Part shown: piece after piece, positions 1 to 7,499 of the stretch
How the letters are laid out: each line of letters begins with the position of its first letter
How positions within the stretch are numbered: position 1 is the stretch's first letter
Source of the DNA: a virus
Length of the DNA stretch: 28,557 nt
Virus record (IMG/VR): IMGVR_UViG_3300042380_000120
Span: 1 to 28,557 of that record
Strand: one strand, 5' to 3'
Notes under the pieces: model-generated
The model's input: the letters and a program-made list of their open reading frames with translations, nothing else
What the model was told of the DNA's origin: nothing
The model's database searches: none
Translations under genes and position numbers: made by a program

Positions 1-120
1 TCGTTTCCCTATACCCAGAGAAGGCCGGAAGAGTTATTAGAGACACCCTATTAATGGTAAGGTTATAGACCCATTTGGTCAGTGAACTATATAGGCCTTC
101 AGAGGATTGATATAAAACAC

Positions 121-145
121 AAGTCCTAAGAGGTTTTTAGGGCTT
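121..145 (+). terminator. Hairpin upstream of the first promoter, possible terminator
   Basis: AAGTCCTAA (121-129) pairs with TTAGGGCTT (137-145), nine pairs including one G-T, around a 7-nt loop. Only a short T-run follows (144-146), so termination would be weak. It lies just before the promoter at 151 and could insulate it from upstream transcription. This is inference from structure only. Confidence 0.35.
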
Positions 146-150
146 TAGTG

Positions 151-179
151 TTGACTTTTATTAAAAAATATGATAAAAT
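151..179 (+). promoter_or_regulatory. Sigma-70 promoter with extended -10, ahead of the packaging genes
   Basis: TTGACT at 151-156 (5 of 6 to the -35 consensus), a 17-nt spacer, and TAAAAT at 174-179 (5 of 6 to TATAAT), preceded by TG at 171-172, which makes an extended -10. The region is very A+T rich. Predicted transcription start is near 186, about 150 nt before the first gene at 340. The same architecture and the same first nine bases recur at 9093. It should allow reading by unmodified host RNA polymerase. Confidence 0.72.
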
Positions 180-205
180 ATATGTATTAGAAAAAAGAGT
201 TTAAG

Positions 206-322
206 AGACACCAAGGTATTGCAAGAGCTGCTTAAGACCTTGGTGACCTTTAAGAAGTAGTAATTAAGAATTAAATTATAAGTGTTCTAAGAGTTGCTGA
301 AGACTCTGAACCACTGGTGTCT
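206..322 (+). promoter_or_regulatory. Structured 5' leader with two alternative pairings
   Basis: CACCAAGGT (209-217) pairs perfectly with ACCTTGGTG (237-245) around a 19-nt loop. A second hairpin pairs AGAGT (290-294) with ACTCT (303-307), extended by TTC/GAA (285-287 with 308-310). AGACACCA (206-213) is also the exact complement of TGGTGTCT (315-322), which ends six bases before the purine-rich ribosome-binding site (328-333) of the first gene. The local and long-range helices share bases 209-213 and cannot coexist. The rest of 1-339 shows no convincing gene. A regulatory role is inference. Confidence 0.4.
223..304 (+). repeat. Short direct repeats in the leader
   Basis: The 16-mer at 223-238 (AAGAGCTGCTTAAGAC) recurs at 289-304 with two mismatches, 66 nt downstream, each copy lying in or over a hairpin loop. 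A second pair, ending in AGAGACACC, lies at 31-47 and 197-212. The leader thus looks built from duplicated small elements. Function unknown. Confidence 0.45.
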
Positions 323-339
323 ATATAGAGGGGATAACT

Positions 340-483
340 ATGCCTTTAAAAAAGGGTTATTCAAAGAAGACTATTTCTGAGAACATCTCAAAAGAGATGA
401 AGTATGGAAAACCCCAGAAGCAGGCCGTAGCGATTGCTTTAGACACTGCCCGTAGAGCTAAGAAGAAAAAGAGTAAGAAGTGA
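340..483 (+). CDS. Small basic phage protein (KQAVAIAL type)
   Basis: A 47-residue lysine-rich protein starting [10 protein letters not shown], with a central [16 protein letters not shown] helix and a poly-basic tail ([10 protein letters not shown]). Similar proteins with the 'KQAIAIAL' motif are common in phage genomes near packaging genes; from memory they are grouped as DUF6496, function unknown. The ATG at 340 follows GAGGGG at 328-333. The TGA stop overlaps the GTG of the next gene by 4 nt (GTGA), so the two are probably translationally coupled. The charge suggests nucleic-acid binding, but nothing in the sequence proves it. Confidence 0.8.
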   Translation: MPLKKGYSKKTISENISKEMKYGKPQKQAVAIALDTARRAKKKKSKK

Positions 484-875
484 GTGAGACTGGTGTCCCA
501 GAAGAGGCTAAGAGGAAGGGTAGGCCTCCTAAGTCTGAGCTAGCCAAGAACACCCCCGGCAAGCTCACCAAGCGTGGTAGACCTCCTGGTGAGGCTGCTG
601 CGATGGCAGAGTTCAAGGCTAGGATACTGACATCTCCTAAGTCTGTTAAGGTCATCGAAGCTATCTTGAATGCTGCTTTGGATGATGACCATAAGAATCA
701 AGCAGCAGCGTGGCGGATTCTGATGGATAGGATGGTGCCCTTGGCAGAGTTTGAGAAGGGTTCTAATACCAAACCATCTGTTACTATTAACATCACTGGT
801 ATTGGCACTTCTGCCTCTATTGATGGAGAGGTCATTGAAGGTGACTACGAAGAAGGCCAGGAAGAAGACTCCTAG
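480..875 (+). CDS. Putative terminase small subunit or packaging-associated protein with AT-hook-like motifs
   Basis: A 131-residue protein with GTG start. The first 40 residues hold two AT-hook-like cores (RKGRPPK near 12-18, KRGRPPG near 31-37), which in other proteins bind the minor groove of A+T-rich DNA. A helical middle (residues 40-95) follows, then a strongly acidic tail ending in EEGQEEDS. Position, one small gene before terL with only two short genes between, and DNA-binding character fit a small terminase, which normally selects the packaging site. No sequence motif is diagnostic, so the role is inference from context. Its last 35 nt overlap the next gene. Confidence 0.5.
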   Translation: MSETGVPEEAKRKGRPPKSELAKNTPGKLTKRGRPPGEAAAMAEFKARILTSPKSVKVIEAILNAALDDDHKNQAAAWRILMDRMVPLAEFEKGSNTKPSVTINITGIGTSASIDGEVIEGDYEEGQEEDS

Positions 876-1218
876 AGAATATATTGAAAGAGAGGCTGTG
901 TTGTCTGAACCATTGATTGAGATGGTGCTTGCAACGATAGCTGATGGTTATGACCCCCGTAGGTGTCCTAGATGCTCTAGGAAGCAGATGGTAAACATCT
1001 ATTGGGACTACCTAGAAGCGAAAGGTGTAGAAGACTCTGCCGAATCTAAAATAGATATGATGGTGGATATACTGACGCTAGGGTGGTCTAAGGGGGTCTC
1101 CCTTATTGGCACTAAGGCCATAGCAGACGTAGTAGAGGCTGCTCAGAGGGATGTGGTAGAAGGTAGGGATATGTTCCGTAATCTATTAAGCACTAGGACC
1201 CAATGCTGCAATCAATAG
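841..1218 (+). CDS. Hypothetical protein with a CPRC motif, between putative terS and terL
   Basis: The frame is open from 751, but translating from there gives an unlikely Leu-rich stretch read out of the previous gene. GTG 841 is preferred because GGAGAGG (825-831) stands 9 nt before it; ATG 823 is the alternative. The 125-residue product begins with a Lys/Arg cluster, then a charged helical region, and RRCPRC that could be half of a zinc site, although no second CxxC pair exists (two adjacent Cys lie at the extreme C-terminus). I do not recognise it. Its place between the putative small and large terminase genes suggests a packaging role. Confidence 0.6.
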   Translation: MTTKKARKKTPREYIEREAVLSEPLIEMVLATIADGYDPRRCPRCSRKQMVNIYWDYLEAKGVEDSAESKIDMMVDILTLGWSKGVSLIGTKAIADVVEAAQRDVVEGRDMFRNLLSTRTQCCNQ

Positions 1219-1541
1219 GGAAGCCTCTTACCGCTGGTGGCACCACTAAGCTATTTACTGTCCCTGGTGGTTATATGGCTATTGTGGAGCTAATCCGAGT
1301 CACCAATGGTGCGGGAGGCTCCCATGACTTCAGCATCACTTGGAACAATGGCACTGCTGTACTGGTGTATCCTACAACCTCGTTAGCCTCTAAAGCCACC
1401 TACACCTTTGGTGAGAAGAATGAGAGGCTGGTGCTCCGAGAGGGGGATGATATTAGTCTTACAGCATCATCCCATAGTGACTTCACAGCCATTGCTACTT
1501 TAGACATTATCCGTACTGAAAAGACACCGTATAACCTCTAG
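1203..1541 (+). CDS. Small beta-rich protein, probably virion-associated
   Basis: A 112-residue protein predicted to be nearly all beta: alternating hydrophobics, FTVPGGYMAIVELIRV near residues 18-33, and a C-terminal LREGDDISLTASS segment. Small proteins with 'YTVPxGYxAIV' are common in phage genomes and usually annotated as structural or unknown. The ATG overlaps the previous gene by 16 nt, with AGGA (1194-1197) as ribosome-binding site. Its TAG stop shares one base with the GTG of terL (TAGTG). A fibre or decoration subunit is possible; assignment is by resemblance only. Confidence 0.6.
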   Translation: MLQSIGKPLTAGGTTKLFTVPGGYMAIVELIRVTNGAGGSHDFSITWNNGTAVLVYPTTSLASKATYTFGEKNERLVLREGDDISLTASSHSDFTAIATLDIIRTEKTPYNL

Positions 1542-2797
1542 TGTCTAGCCTAAACATCAAGCTGCTTAACTGGCAGCAGAAGGTATGGAAGCACCCTGGA
1601 CGGTTCCAGATAGTGGCGGCAGGGCGTCGATGTGGTAAGTCCAGACTGGCTGCTAGCAAGCTCCTAGTGAAGGCCCTAGAGGCTAAGTCAGGCACTGTGT
1701 TCTATGTGGCCCCCACCCAAGGCCAAGCCCGTGACATCATGTGGCAGTTGCTACTGGAGATGGGGCATCCTGTCATTAAAGGCCACCATGTCAATAATCT
1801 TGAGATTACCCTCATCAATGGGATCAAGATAAGACTAAAGGGTGCTGACAGGCCAGAGACTATGCGTGGTGTCTCTCTGTTCTACTTGGTGCTTGATGAA
1901 TATGCAGACATCAGGCCGGATGTGTGGGAACAGATTCTGAGACCTGCCTTGGCTGACTTGAAAGGGGAAGCCTTGTTTATTGGTACTCCAATGGGTCGTA
2001 ACCACTTCTATGACCTGTTCAAGTATGCAGAGCTTTCAGGGGATGAAGATTGGAAGGCTTGGCACTTTACCTCTTATGACAATGAGACCATTGATCCTAA
2101 AGAGATAGAGGCTGCTAAGAGGTCTATGTCCTCCTATGCCTTCCGTCAGGAGTTCATGGCTTCTTTTGAATCCTTAGGCTCTGAGATATTCAAGGAAGAC
2201 TGGATACGGTACGGGGAAGAACCAGACGCTGGTGATTACTACATTGCCATCGACCTTGCAGGCTTCAAAGAGGCAGGGAAGATAAAGTCTAAGAATGCAA
2301 AGCTGGACGAGTCTGCCATCGCCGTAGTGAAGGTGACACCACAAGGAGAGTGGTGGGTAGCTAACATTATCAGGGGACGCTGGGAGCTAGGACAGACAGT
2401 AGAGAAGATATTCCAAGCTGTCAGGGACTATAAACCAGTAGCAGTAGGCATAGAGAAGGGTATTGCAAGGCAGGCGGTTATGGAGCCTCTGTGTGACATG
2501 ATGCGCAAGTACAACACCTTCTTCAATGTCAAAGAGCTTACGCACGGTAACCAGAAGAAGATTGACAGGATTGTCTGGGCCTTACAGGGACGTTTCGAGA
2601 ACAGCAGGGTCAAGATAAACAGGGGCGAATGGAATGAACAGCTTCTGGATCAGTTGTTTCAGTTCCCAAGTGACTTGGTGCATGATGACTTAGTAGATGC
2701 CTTGGCTTATGTGGCTCAGTTAGCCACTATCCCGTATGGGATTGAAGAGTTTCAAGATACTGATTATGAACCTTTGGATGTCCTGTCGGGATATTGA
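1541..2797 (+). CDS. terL: Terminase large subunit (ATPase-nuclease)
   Basis: A 418-residue motor that drives DNA into the prohead and cuts the concatemer. The N-terminal ATPase has Walker A AGRRCGKS (27-34), Walker B YLVLDEYAD (115-123, D119 and E120), and a GTP motif III at 148-150. The C-terminal RNase H-like nuclease has acidic residues at D238 (IAIDLAG), E305 (VGIEKG) and D382/D383 (HDDLVDALAY). Length is usual for a compact phage terminase. The GTG start shares a base with the upstream stop and has no strong ribosome-binding site, so translation is probably coupled. The portal follows directly. Arginine is often AGG or AGA here. Confidence 0.96.
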   Translation: MSSLNIKLLNWQQKVWKHPGRFQIVAAGRRCGKSRLAASKLLVKALEAKSGTVFYVAPTQGQARDIMWQLLLEMGHPVIKGHHVNNLEITLINGIKIRLKGADRPETMRGVSLFYLVLDEYADIRPDVWEQILRPALADLKGEALFIGTPMGRNHFYDLFKYAELSGDEDWKAWHFTSYDNETIDPKEIEAAKRSMSSYAFRQEFMASFESLGSEIFKEDWIRYGEEPDAGDYYIAIDLAGFKEAGKIKSKNAKLDESAIAVVKVTPQGEWWVANIIRGRWELGQTVEKIFQAVRDYKPVAVGIEKGIARQAVMEPLCDMMRKYNTFFNVKELTHGNQKKIDRIVWALQGRFENSRVKINRGEWNEQLLDQLFQFPSDLVHDDLVDALAYVAQLATIPYGIEEFQDTDYEPLDVLSGY

Positions 2798-2811
2798 TTG
2801 TGGAGAAGCTA

Positions 2812-4830
2812 ATGGATTTCATGGATGCCGAACCGGGTGATTTCTCTTTAGAGGAGAATCTGGAAGGCTGGGTCATGTCCAAGGTGGATGAGTGGCGGGA
2901 ACACTATGAGAATAACTACCAGCGCCGCCATGACGAATACTACCGCATCTGGAGAGGCGTCTGGGCTGCTGAGGATCGCACCAGGGAGTCAGAGCGTAGC
3001 CGTCTGATTAGTCCCGCCACGCAGCAGGCTGTAGAGTCTGCCGTAGCTGAGATGGAAGAGGCTACCTTTGGCAGGGGTGTGTGGTTTGATATTAGTGATG
3101 ATTTCACTGATACACAGAAGCAGGATGTTGAATTCCTGAAGCGAAAGCTGCATGAGGACTTCAAGAAGCAGAAGATACGCAAGAGTATCGCTGAAGCCCT
3201 CATCAATGCCGCTGTGTTTGGCACTGGCATTGCCGAAGTGGTGCTGGAAGAAGTCAAAGAGATGGCACCAGCCACTGAACCTGTCCTTGGTGGGCAGCTT
3301 ACCGCAGTGGGTGTCAACATCAAGAACCGCACAGTAGTGAAGATGCGGTCGATTCTGCCTCAGAACTTCCTGATTGACCCCGCTGCTTGCAGCATTGAGG
3401 AGGCTCTGGGGGTAGTAATCGATGAATATGTACCTGCTCACACCATTGAGATGATGCAAGAGAAGGGTATTTATCGAAAACTACCCATCAGGAACGCTGT
3501 AACCGACCTAGACCTTGAAGAAGACAAGACTCTGACGGTTCCAGAGACTGAAAAGACCCAAAAGACCACCTATTATGGCTTGGTGCCTCGTCATTTGCTT
3601 AAAAAAGCACAGAATGAGGACGGTGAAGTCGTTATTTTGGCAAGTAGTGAGGAAGAAGAAAGCTATTATGTAGAAGCCATTGTGGTATTGGCTAATGGCG
3701 GTGACCTTCTGAAGGCAGAAGAGACCCCCTACATGATGCAGGATAGGCCTGTTGTAGCATTCCCTTGGGACATTGTGCCCGGTAAGTTCTGGGGACGGGG
3801 CATCTGTGAGAAAGCCTACAACAGTCAGAAGGCGCTGGATGCTGAACTTCGTGCGCGTCAGGACGTCTTGGCGCTTACGGTACATCCGATGGTAGGGGTA
3901 GACTCCACAAGGCTCCCTCGTGGGATGAACACAGAGGTTCGCCCTGGTAAGACCATTCTGACTGTTGGAAGGCCCTCAGAGATCATAGAGCCTATCCGGC
4001 TGGGTGGGGTAGACCAAGTTACCTTTGTGCAGGCAGAGGCCCTCCAGAGGATGCTACAGATGGCTACAGGGGCCATCGACTCTGCTGGTATCCCCGGCTC
4101 AATCAATGGTGAATCGACGGCTGCTGGCATCTCCATGAGCCTTGGTGCCATCATCAAGCGCCACAAGCGCACCTTGATTAATTTTCAAGAATCATTCATT
4201 ATTCCGTTTGTGGAAAAGGCTGCATGGCGTTATATGCAGTTTGATCCTGAGTCGTACCCGGTATCTGATTATAAATTCATTGCAACTTCGTCTCTTGGTA
4301 TCATTGCAAGGGAATATGAAGTCACCCAGTTGGTTCAGTTGCTTCAAACCATGTCCGCTGAGTCTCCGTTGTACCCGGTATTGATTCAGTCAATCATTGA
4401 TAATATGAACATAGCCAACCGGGAAGAGCTTAAAGCAGCAATGCAGCAGGCGTCCCAGCCGTCGCCAGAGGCACAACAGGCTCAGAAGATGTCTGTAGAG
4501 GCTGACCTTCGCTTCAAAGGCTCACAGGCGGCTGCTCTGGAAGGACAGGCTGCTGAGTCTATGGCAAGGGCTGAGAAGCTCATGATGGAGCGTAGTGCCA
4601 TCCCTGTAGAGATGCGGATTAAGCTGGGTCAGGCAGCCGCTACCAACATCAAGGACTCTGACAAGAGCAATGAGTTTGAGCGTCGTCTGAAGATGATGCA
4701 GGCCCTGCTGGAAGAGCGTAAGGTGGCTGTATTGGAGCGTAAGGAACAATCAGAATCGCGTAAGCTACAGCAGGTAGAGCCTGTTAAGCGAGCCAAGTTC
4801 AATCGTCAAACAGGGACTATTGAGCTATGA
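2812..4830 (+). CDS. Portal (head-tail connector) protein
   Basis: A 672-residue protein forming the ring through which DNA enters and leaves the capsid. It has the usual podovirus portal make-up: an N-terminal helical region rich in Arg/Glu (YYRIWRGVW), a segment with PQNFLIDPAA, an FPWDIVPGKFWGRGI region, a DVLALTVHPMVGVD region, and a long Gln/Glu/Lys-rich coiled-coil C-terminus of about 130 residues that would form the barrel. ATG 2812 follows GGAGA (2802-2806). The frame also allows TTG 2794, which would overlap the terL stop by 4 nt and add six residues. The downstream gene overlaps by ATGA. Confidence 0.9.
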   Translation: MDFMDAEPGDFSLEENLEGWVMSKVDEWREHYENNYQRRHDEYYRIWRGVWAAEDRTRESERSRLISPATQQAVESAVAEMEEATFGRGVWFDISDDFTDTQKQDVEFLKRKLHEDFKKQKIRKSIAEALINAAVFGTGIAEVVLEEVKEMAPATEPVLGGQLTAVGVNIKNRTVVKMRSILPQNFLIDPAACSIEEALGVVIDEYVPAHTIEMMQEKGIYRKLPIRNAVTDLDLEEDKTLTVPETEKTQKTTYYGLVPRHLLKKAQNEDGEVVILASSEEEESYYVEAIVVLANGGDLLKAEETPYMMQDRPVVAFPWDIVPGKFWGRGICEKAYNSQKALDAELRARQDVLALTVHPMVGVDSTRLPRGMNTEVRPGKTILTVGRPSEIIEPIRLGGVDQVTFVQAEALQRMLQMATGAIDSAGIPGSINGESTAAGISMSLGAIIKRHKRTLINFQESFIIPFVEKAAWRYMQFDPESYPVSDYKFIATSSLGIIAREYEVTQLVQLLQTMSAESPLYPVLIQSIIDNMNIANREELKAAMQQASQPSPEAQQAQKMSVEADLRFKGSQAAALEGQAAESMARAEKLMMERSAIPVEMRIKLGQAAATNIKDSDKSNEFERRLKMMQALLEERKVAVLERKEQSESRKLQQVEPVKRAKFNRQTGTIEL

Positions 4831-5198
4831 TGATTGTTGAGATAGGGCACAAGGAAATAGAGGTTGAGGAAGAGGACATCGACTCCCTTCTTGAGGTTCT
4901 AAACAAGAATAGAAAGCCAGAAGTAGAACCTATAACACCAGAGGCCCTTAAAGAAATACTGGTTTCTAGCTTTCCTGAAATACACACTAGCGTAGAGAAG
5001 ATACACACTAGTGTGGAAAAGATACTCACCAAGATGACCTCAGAGTTTACAGAGGCAGTCAAGAGTATCCCGCCAGTAGTAATACCAGAGCCGAAGGAAC
5101 AGCCGAGACCAGAGCCTGTAAAGCGCATTGTAGTGACTGACATTGAGCGGAATGCCAATGGTTATATCACTACTTGTATATTAAAAGTTCAACGCTAA
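4827..5198 (+). CDS. Acidic coiled-coil protein with tandem heptads
   Basis: A 123-residue acidic protein whose ATG overlaps the portal stop (ATGA). After EIGHKEIEVEEEDID it carries IHTSVEK twice and a third degenerate ILTKMT copy (residues about 52-71), a heptad pattern typical of a coiled coil. A Pro-rich hinge (IPPVVIPEPKEQPRPEP) and a beta-like tail follow. No known family recognised. The position after the portal would suit an assembly factor or connector accessory, but the true scaffold lies at 9651. Its stop is just before the ribosome-binding site of the next gene. Confidence 0.6.
   Translation: MMIVEIGHKEIEVEEEDIDSLLEVLNKNRKPEVEPITPEALKEILVSSFPEIHTSVEKIHTSVEKILTKMTSEFTEAVKSIPPVVIPEPKEQPRPEPVKRIVVTDIERNANGYITTCILKVQR
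4980..5021 (+). repeat. Two tandem 21-bp units encoding a heptad
   Basis: Units 4980-5000 and 5001-5021 differ at only three bases and both encode IHTSVEK; a degenerate third copy begins at 5022. Unit length equals seven codons, so copy number changes keep both frame and coiled-coil phase. Confidence 0.8.
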
Positions 5199-5209
5199 GG
5201 GAGAACGAT

Positions 5210-5650
5210 ATGAGTATGACCAACGCCGCCGAGGCGAACCTGATGAATTTGCTGTTCCTTAACACCGACTGGGCCAACATCGGTGATGTTGCCGGTCTCC
5301 AAAACTCCGCAGCAGCGGGGTCTTTTTACATATCCTTGCATTCGGCCGACCCCGGCGAAGCTGGCAATCAGTCCACCAATGAAATCGCTTACACGGGATA
5401 TGCCCGCGTGGCCGTGGCTCGGACGGCTGGCGGATTCACCCTGACCACCTCGACCATTAGCAATACTGCCTTGGTGCAGTTTGCTCAGTGTACTGGCGGC
5501 ACGGCTACCGCGTCTCACTTTGGAATTGGGACTGACCTCTCCGGCAACGGCAACCTGATCTTCAAGGGTGCGCTGACCTCTTCTCTGTCAATCTCCAACG
5601 GCATCCAGCCCCAGTTCGCTGCTGGTGCAATGACTGTAACGGTAGACTAA
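5210..5650 (+). CDS. Small virion or tail-associated beta protein (HSADPG type)
   Basis: A 146-residue protein with a short N-terminal helix, then YISLHSADPGEAG (near 39-51), ATGYAR-like IAYTGYARVAVART, and a beta-rich remainder. This 'LHTADPG ... YARV' pattern marks a widespread phage family usually labelled tail fibre or structural protein; exact role unknown. ATG 5210 follows AAGGGAG (5197-5203) and is chosen over an upstream in-frame ATG at 5174 that lies inside the previous gene. From here base composition and arginine codons (nearly all CGN) differ from the portal region. Confidence 0.7.
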   Translation: MSMTNAAEANLMNLLFLNTDWANIGDVAGLQNSAAAGSFYISLHSADPGEAGNQSTNEIAYTGYARVAVARTAGGFTLTTSTISNTALVQFAQCTGGTATASHFGIGTDLSGNGNLIFKGALTSSLSISNGIQPQFAAGAMTVTVD

Positions 5651-5769
5651 TGATCTGGATATGCGTCCATTGCTTGCGTCACCTGTTGTGTCTCAACGGT
5701 GAAGTGCAGCCGTGTCCCGAGCATCCTGACGGCCCTTACGAGCAGGTGGAAGTAGACGATGAGCTTTAA
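5650..5769 (+). CDS. 39-residue Cys-rich protein, putative zinc ribbon
   Basis: This short gene starts at an ATG sharing one base with the previous stop (TAATG) and ends 11 nt inside the next gene. The product begins MIWICVHC and contains CPEHPDGPY, giving C5-x2-C8 and C22-x2-H25 as a plausible zinc site, with a further Cys at 14. The C-terminus is acidic. Similar tiny 'CxxC ... CPxHP' proteins occur in tail-gene blocks of other phages (memory, not verified). The tight packing on both sides supports it as real. Confidence 0.6.
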   Translation: MIWICVHCLRHLLCLNGEVQPCPEHPDGPYEQVEVDDEL

Positions 5770-6619
5770 CGGTATCGGTCCGCTTGCTCAGGCTGTAGCT
5801 GAATCAGGGCAGGAATGGAAGTCATTTTTCTTCAAGACGGCTGTCCCTGCTGCTGGTGCTGGACGATGGGCTGATGCGTCCGTAGGTGCTGGGACTCCTA
5901 TTTACAATGCGTATGTAGGTGCCCAATACGAAGCGACTCAGATCATTGGCGCTGGCAACCGAGGCTTGTACACCGGACCAACGCCGCCTACGGGGCAGGA
6001 GAAGTTCATCCACGCCATTCAAGCGGTGTCGGTGTCTGCTGGTGTGCCTGTGTATATGTTGTTGGCGGATTACCTGATGTTTTATCCCTTGATTGACGGG
6101 GATAGTACAGATACACAAACGATGGACAACACGCAAACCCTGCCGAGATACACCTCTGGTGAAGGCGTCAGGTGTATGTTTGTTGTACAGACACCAATGG
6201 CACAGAACGGCACGGTTACGATGAGCTACACCAACTCCGATGGAGTCTCTGGTCGATCAGTAACCTTTGGGATTAACCTCAGTGCGGTTATCGGTGGTGT
6301 CATTAACACGGCAGCCAACACCAACGCAGCCGGTGGAGAGACGCCGTTTGTGCCGCTAGCCAGTGGTGACAAGGGTATTCGAAGCATTGAATCTGTGACC
6401 GTCTCCGGCGCTCCGGGTGGATTCTTAAATGCTGTACTTGTAAAGCCAATGACTCATATACAACTAAGAGAAAACGGCATAGCTGCTGAGAAAATCATGG
6501 TGCCTCACTCTGCTACCTGTCCGAAGGTAGAAAGTGGTGCCTACTTAAACTGGATCATTAACAACGCATCTGCGACGGCTCCCTTGCTTCGTGGATTTGT
6601 TCAATTCGCCTGGGGGTAA
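5759..6619 (+). CDS. Putative virion protein, paralogue A of a tandem pair
   Basis: A 286-residue protein of low charge, rich in Gly, Ala, Ser, Thr and Val, predicted beta-sandwich. It is clearly related to the next gene product. Shared landmarks in the same order are AGRW near residue 35, a YPLIDGDS versus YWPGITNN segment, TQTLPRYTSGEGVR versus TGTPTLRYTNGAGCR, GRSVTFGINLSAVIGG versus GRSLPVTVAMTASGIVGH, FVPLASGDKG versus FLPLASGDTG, and a closing FAWG versus LGWG. No enzymatic motif is seen. A decoration, spike or tail protein is likely from composition and setting; no named family recognised. Confidence 0.65.
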   Translation: MSFNGIGPLAQAVAESGQEWKSFFFKTAVPAAGAGRWADASVGAGTPIYNAYVGAQYEATQIIGAGNRGLYTGPTPPTGQEKFIHAIQAVSVSAGVPVYMLLADYLMFYPLIDGDSTDTQTMDNTQTLPRYTSGEGVRCMFVVQTPMAQNGTVTMSYTNSDGVSGRSVTFGINLSAVIGGVINTAANTNAAGGETPFVPLASGDKGIRSIESVTVSGAPGGFLNAVLVKPMTHIQLRENGIAAEKIMVPHSATCPKVESGAYLNWIINNASATAPLLRGFVQFAWG

Positions 6620-6620
6620 T

Positions 6621-7499
6621 ATGTCATTTTCATCAATGGATGATCTGGTATCCGAAATCACAAGTGGTAAGTTTACGCGCACCGACTGGAACAAGATCAC
6701 GGGTGCTGCTGCTTATGCTGCTGGTCGCTGGTACGACTTCAGCGGCCTGAACGGCACTCCGGTTGCCAATGCTTGGGCTGGTACGTCTCTGGCGTGGCGG
6801 TCATGCGATGAGACCACCGGCAACGGCACCCAGATTTTCGGCCTGCCCTGTGGTGGTAACGTCTCGCCAGATACTAAACACGTCCTCAACGTGTCGGCAG
6901 TGACCGCTGTAGCTACAGGGGTTCCTTCCCAGTTGATGCTGGTAGACCTTCAGGGGTATTGGCCGGGCATTACTAACAACTCCGCTACCGCTCAGACGCT
7001 GACTGGTACGCCGACTCTCCGGTACACCAACGGCGCAGGGTGTCGTCTGTTCTGGGTACAGACATCCGCAGCAGGTGCGACCGCTCAGAACATTTCGGTT
7101 TCGTACTCAAATACAGTTCCCACCTCTGGCCGGTCTCTGCCGGTAACTGTAGCAATGACGGCATCAGGCATCGTGGGTCATATCTCCCACTCCGGTACGG
7201 CTGCCAACAACTACGGGCCGTTCCTGCCCTTGGCTTCTGGTGATACCGGGGTCTCGACGGTGGCAACAGTGACCTTCTCAGCAGCCAACACGGGCACTGG
7301 GGCATTGTGCCTTGCTCGCCCCTTGCTGACGCTGCCGTTGACCACGGTATCGGTTGCTGCCGAACGTGACCTGCTGAACCAGTTGCCTAGCCTGCCGCGA
7401 GTGATGGACGGTGCCTGTCTAACGTGGCTCTACTTCGCGGGCGCTGCGACTGCTACGACCACTAACTTCTACGGCGCGGTAGAACTCGGATGGGGCTAA
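6621..7499 (+). CDS. Putative virion protein, paralogue B of a tandem pair
   Basis: A 292-residue homologue of the preceding protein, sharing the motifs listed there, with FLPLASGDTG and a terminal VELGWG as the clearest. ATG 6621 follows TGGGGG at 6611-6616, one base after the upstream TAA; a longer frame starting at 6591 would lie inside gene A. The two copies have diverged widely, so the duplication is old. Arginine codons are all CGN, unlike terL. The C-terminal end overlaps the next ORF by 10 nt. Function unknown; a heteromeric structural pair is one inference. Confidence 0.65.
   Translation: MSFSSMDDLVSEITSGKFTRTDWNKITGAAAYAAGRWYDFSGLNGTPVANAWAGTSLAWRSCDETTGNGTQIFGLPCGGNVSPDTKHVLNVSAVTAVATGVPSQLMLVDLQGYWPGITNNSATAQTLTGTPTLRYTNGAGCRLFWVQTSAAGATAQNISVSYSNTVPTSGRSLPVTVAMTASGIVGHISHSGTAANNYGPFLPLASGDTGVSTVATVTFSAANTGTGALCLARPLLTLPLTTVSVAAERDLLNQLPSLPRVMDGACLTWLYFAGAATATTTNFYGAVELGWG

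Noticed and set aside
1-66. Possible end of an upstream gene at the left edge
   Set aside because: All three plus frames are open for 13 to 22 codons and none has a recognisable protein end; nothing can be supported.
1-339. tRNA or small RNA gene in the left non-coding region
   Set aside because: Hairpins are present but no cloverleaf, T-loop or CCA-type acceptor stem could be drawn.
2989-3885. Minus-strand frames inside the portal gene
   Set aside because: No recognisable domains, no start signals, and fully contained in the portal reading frame.
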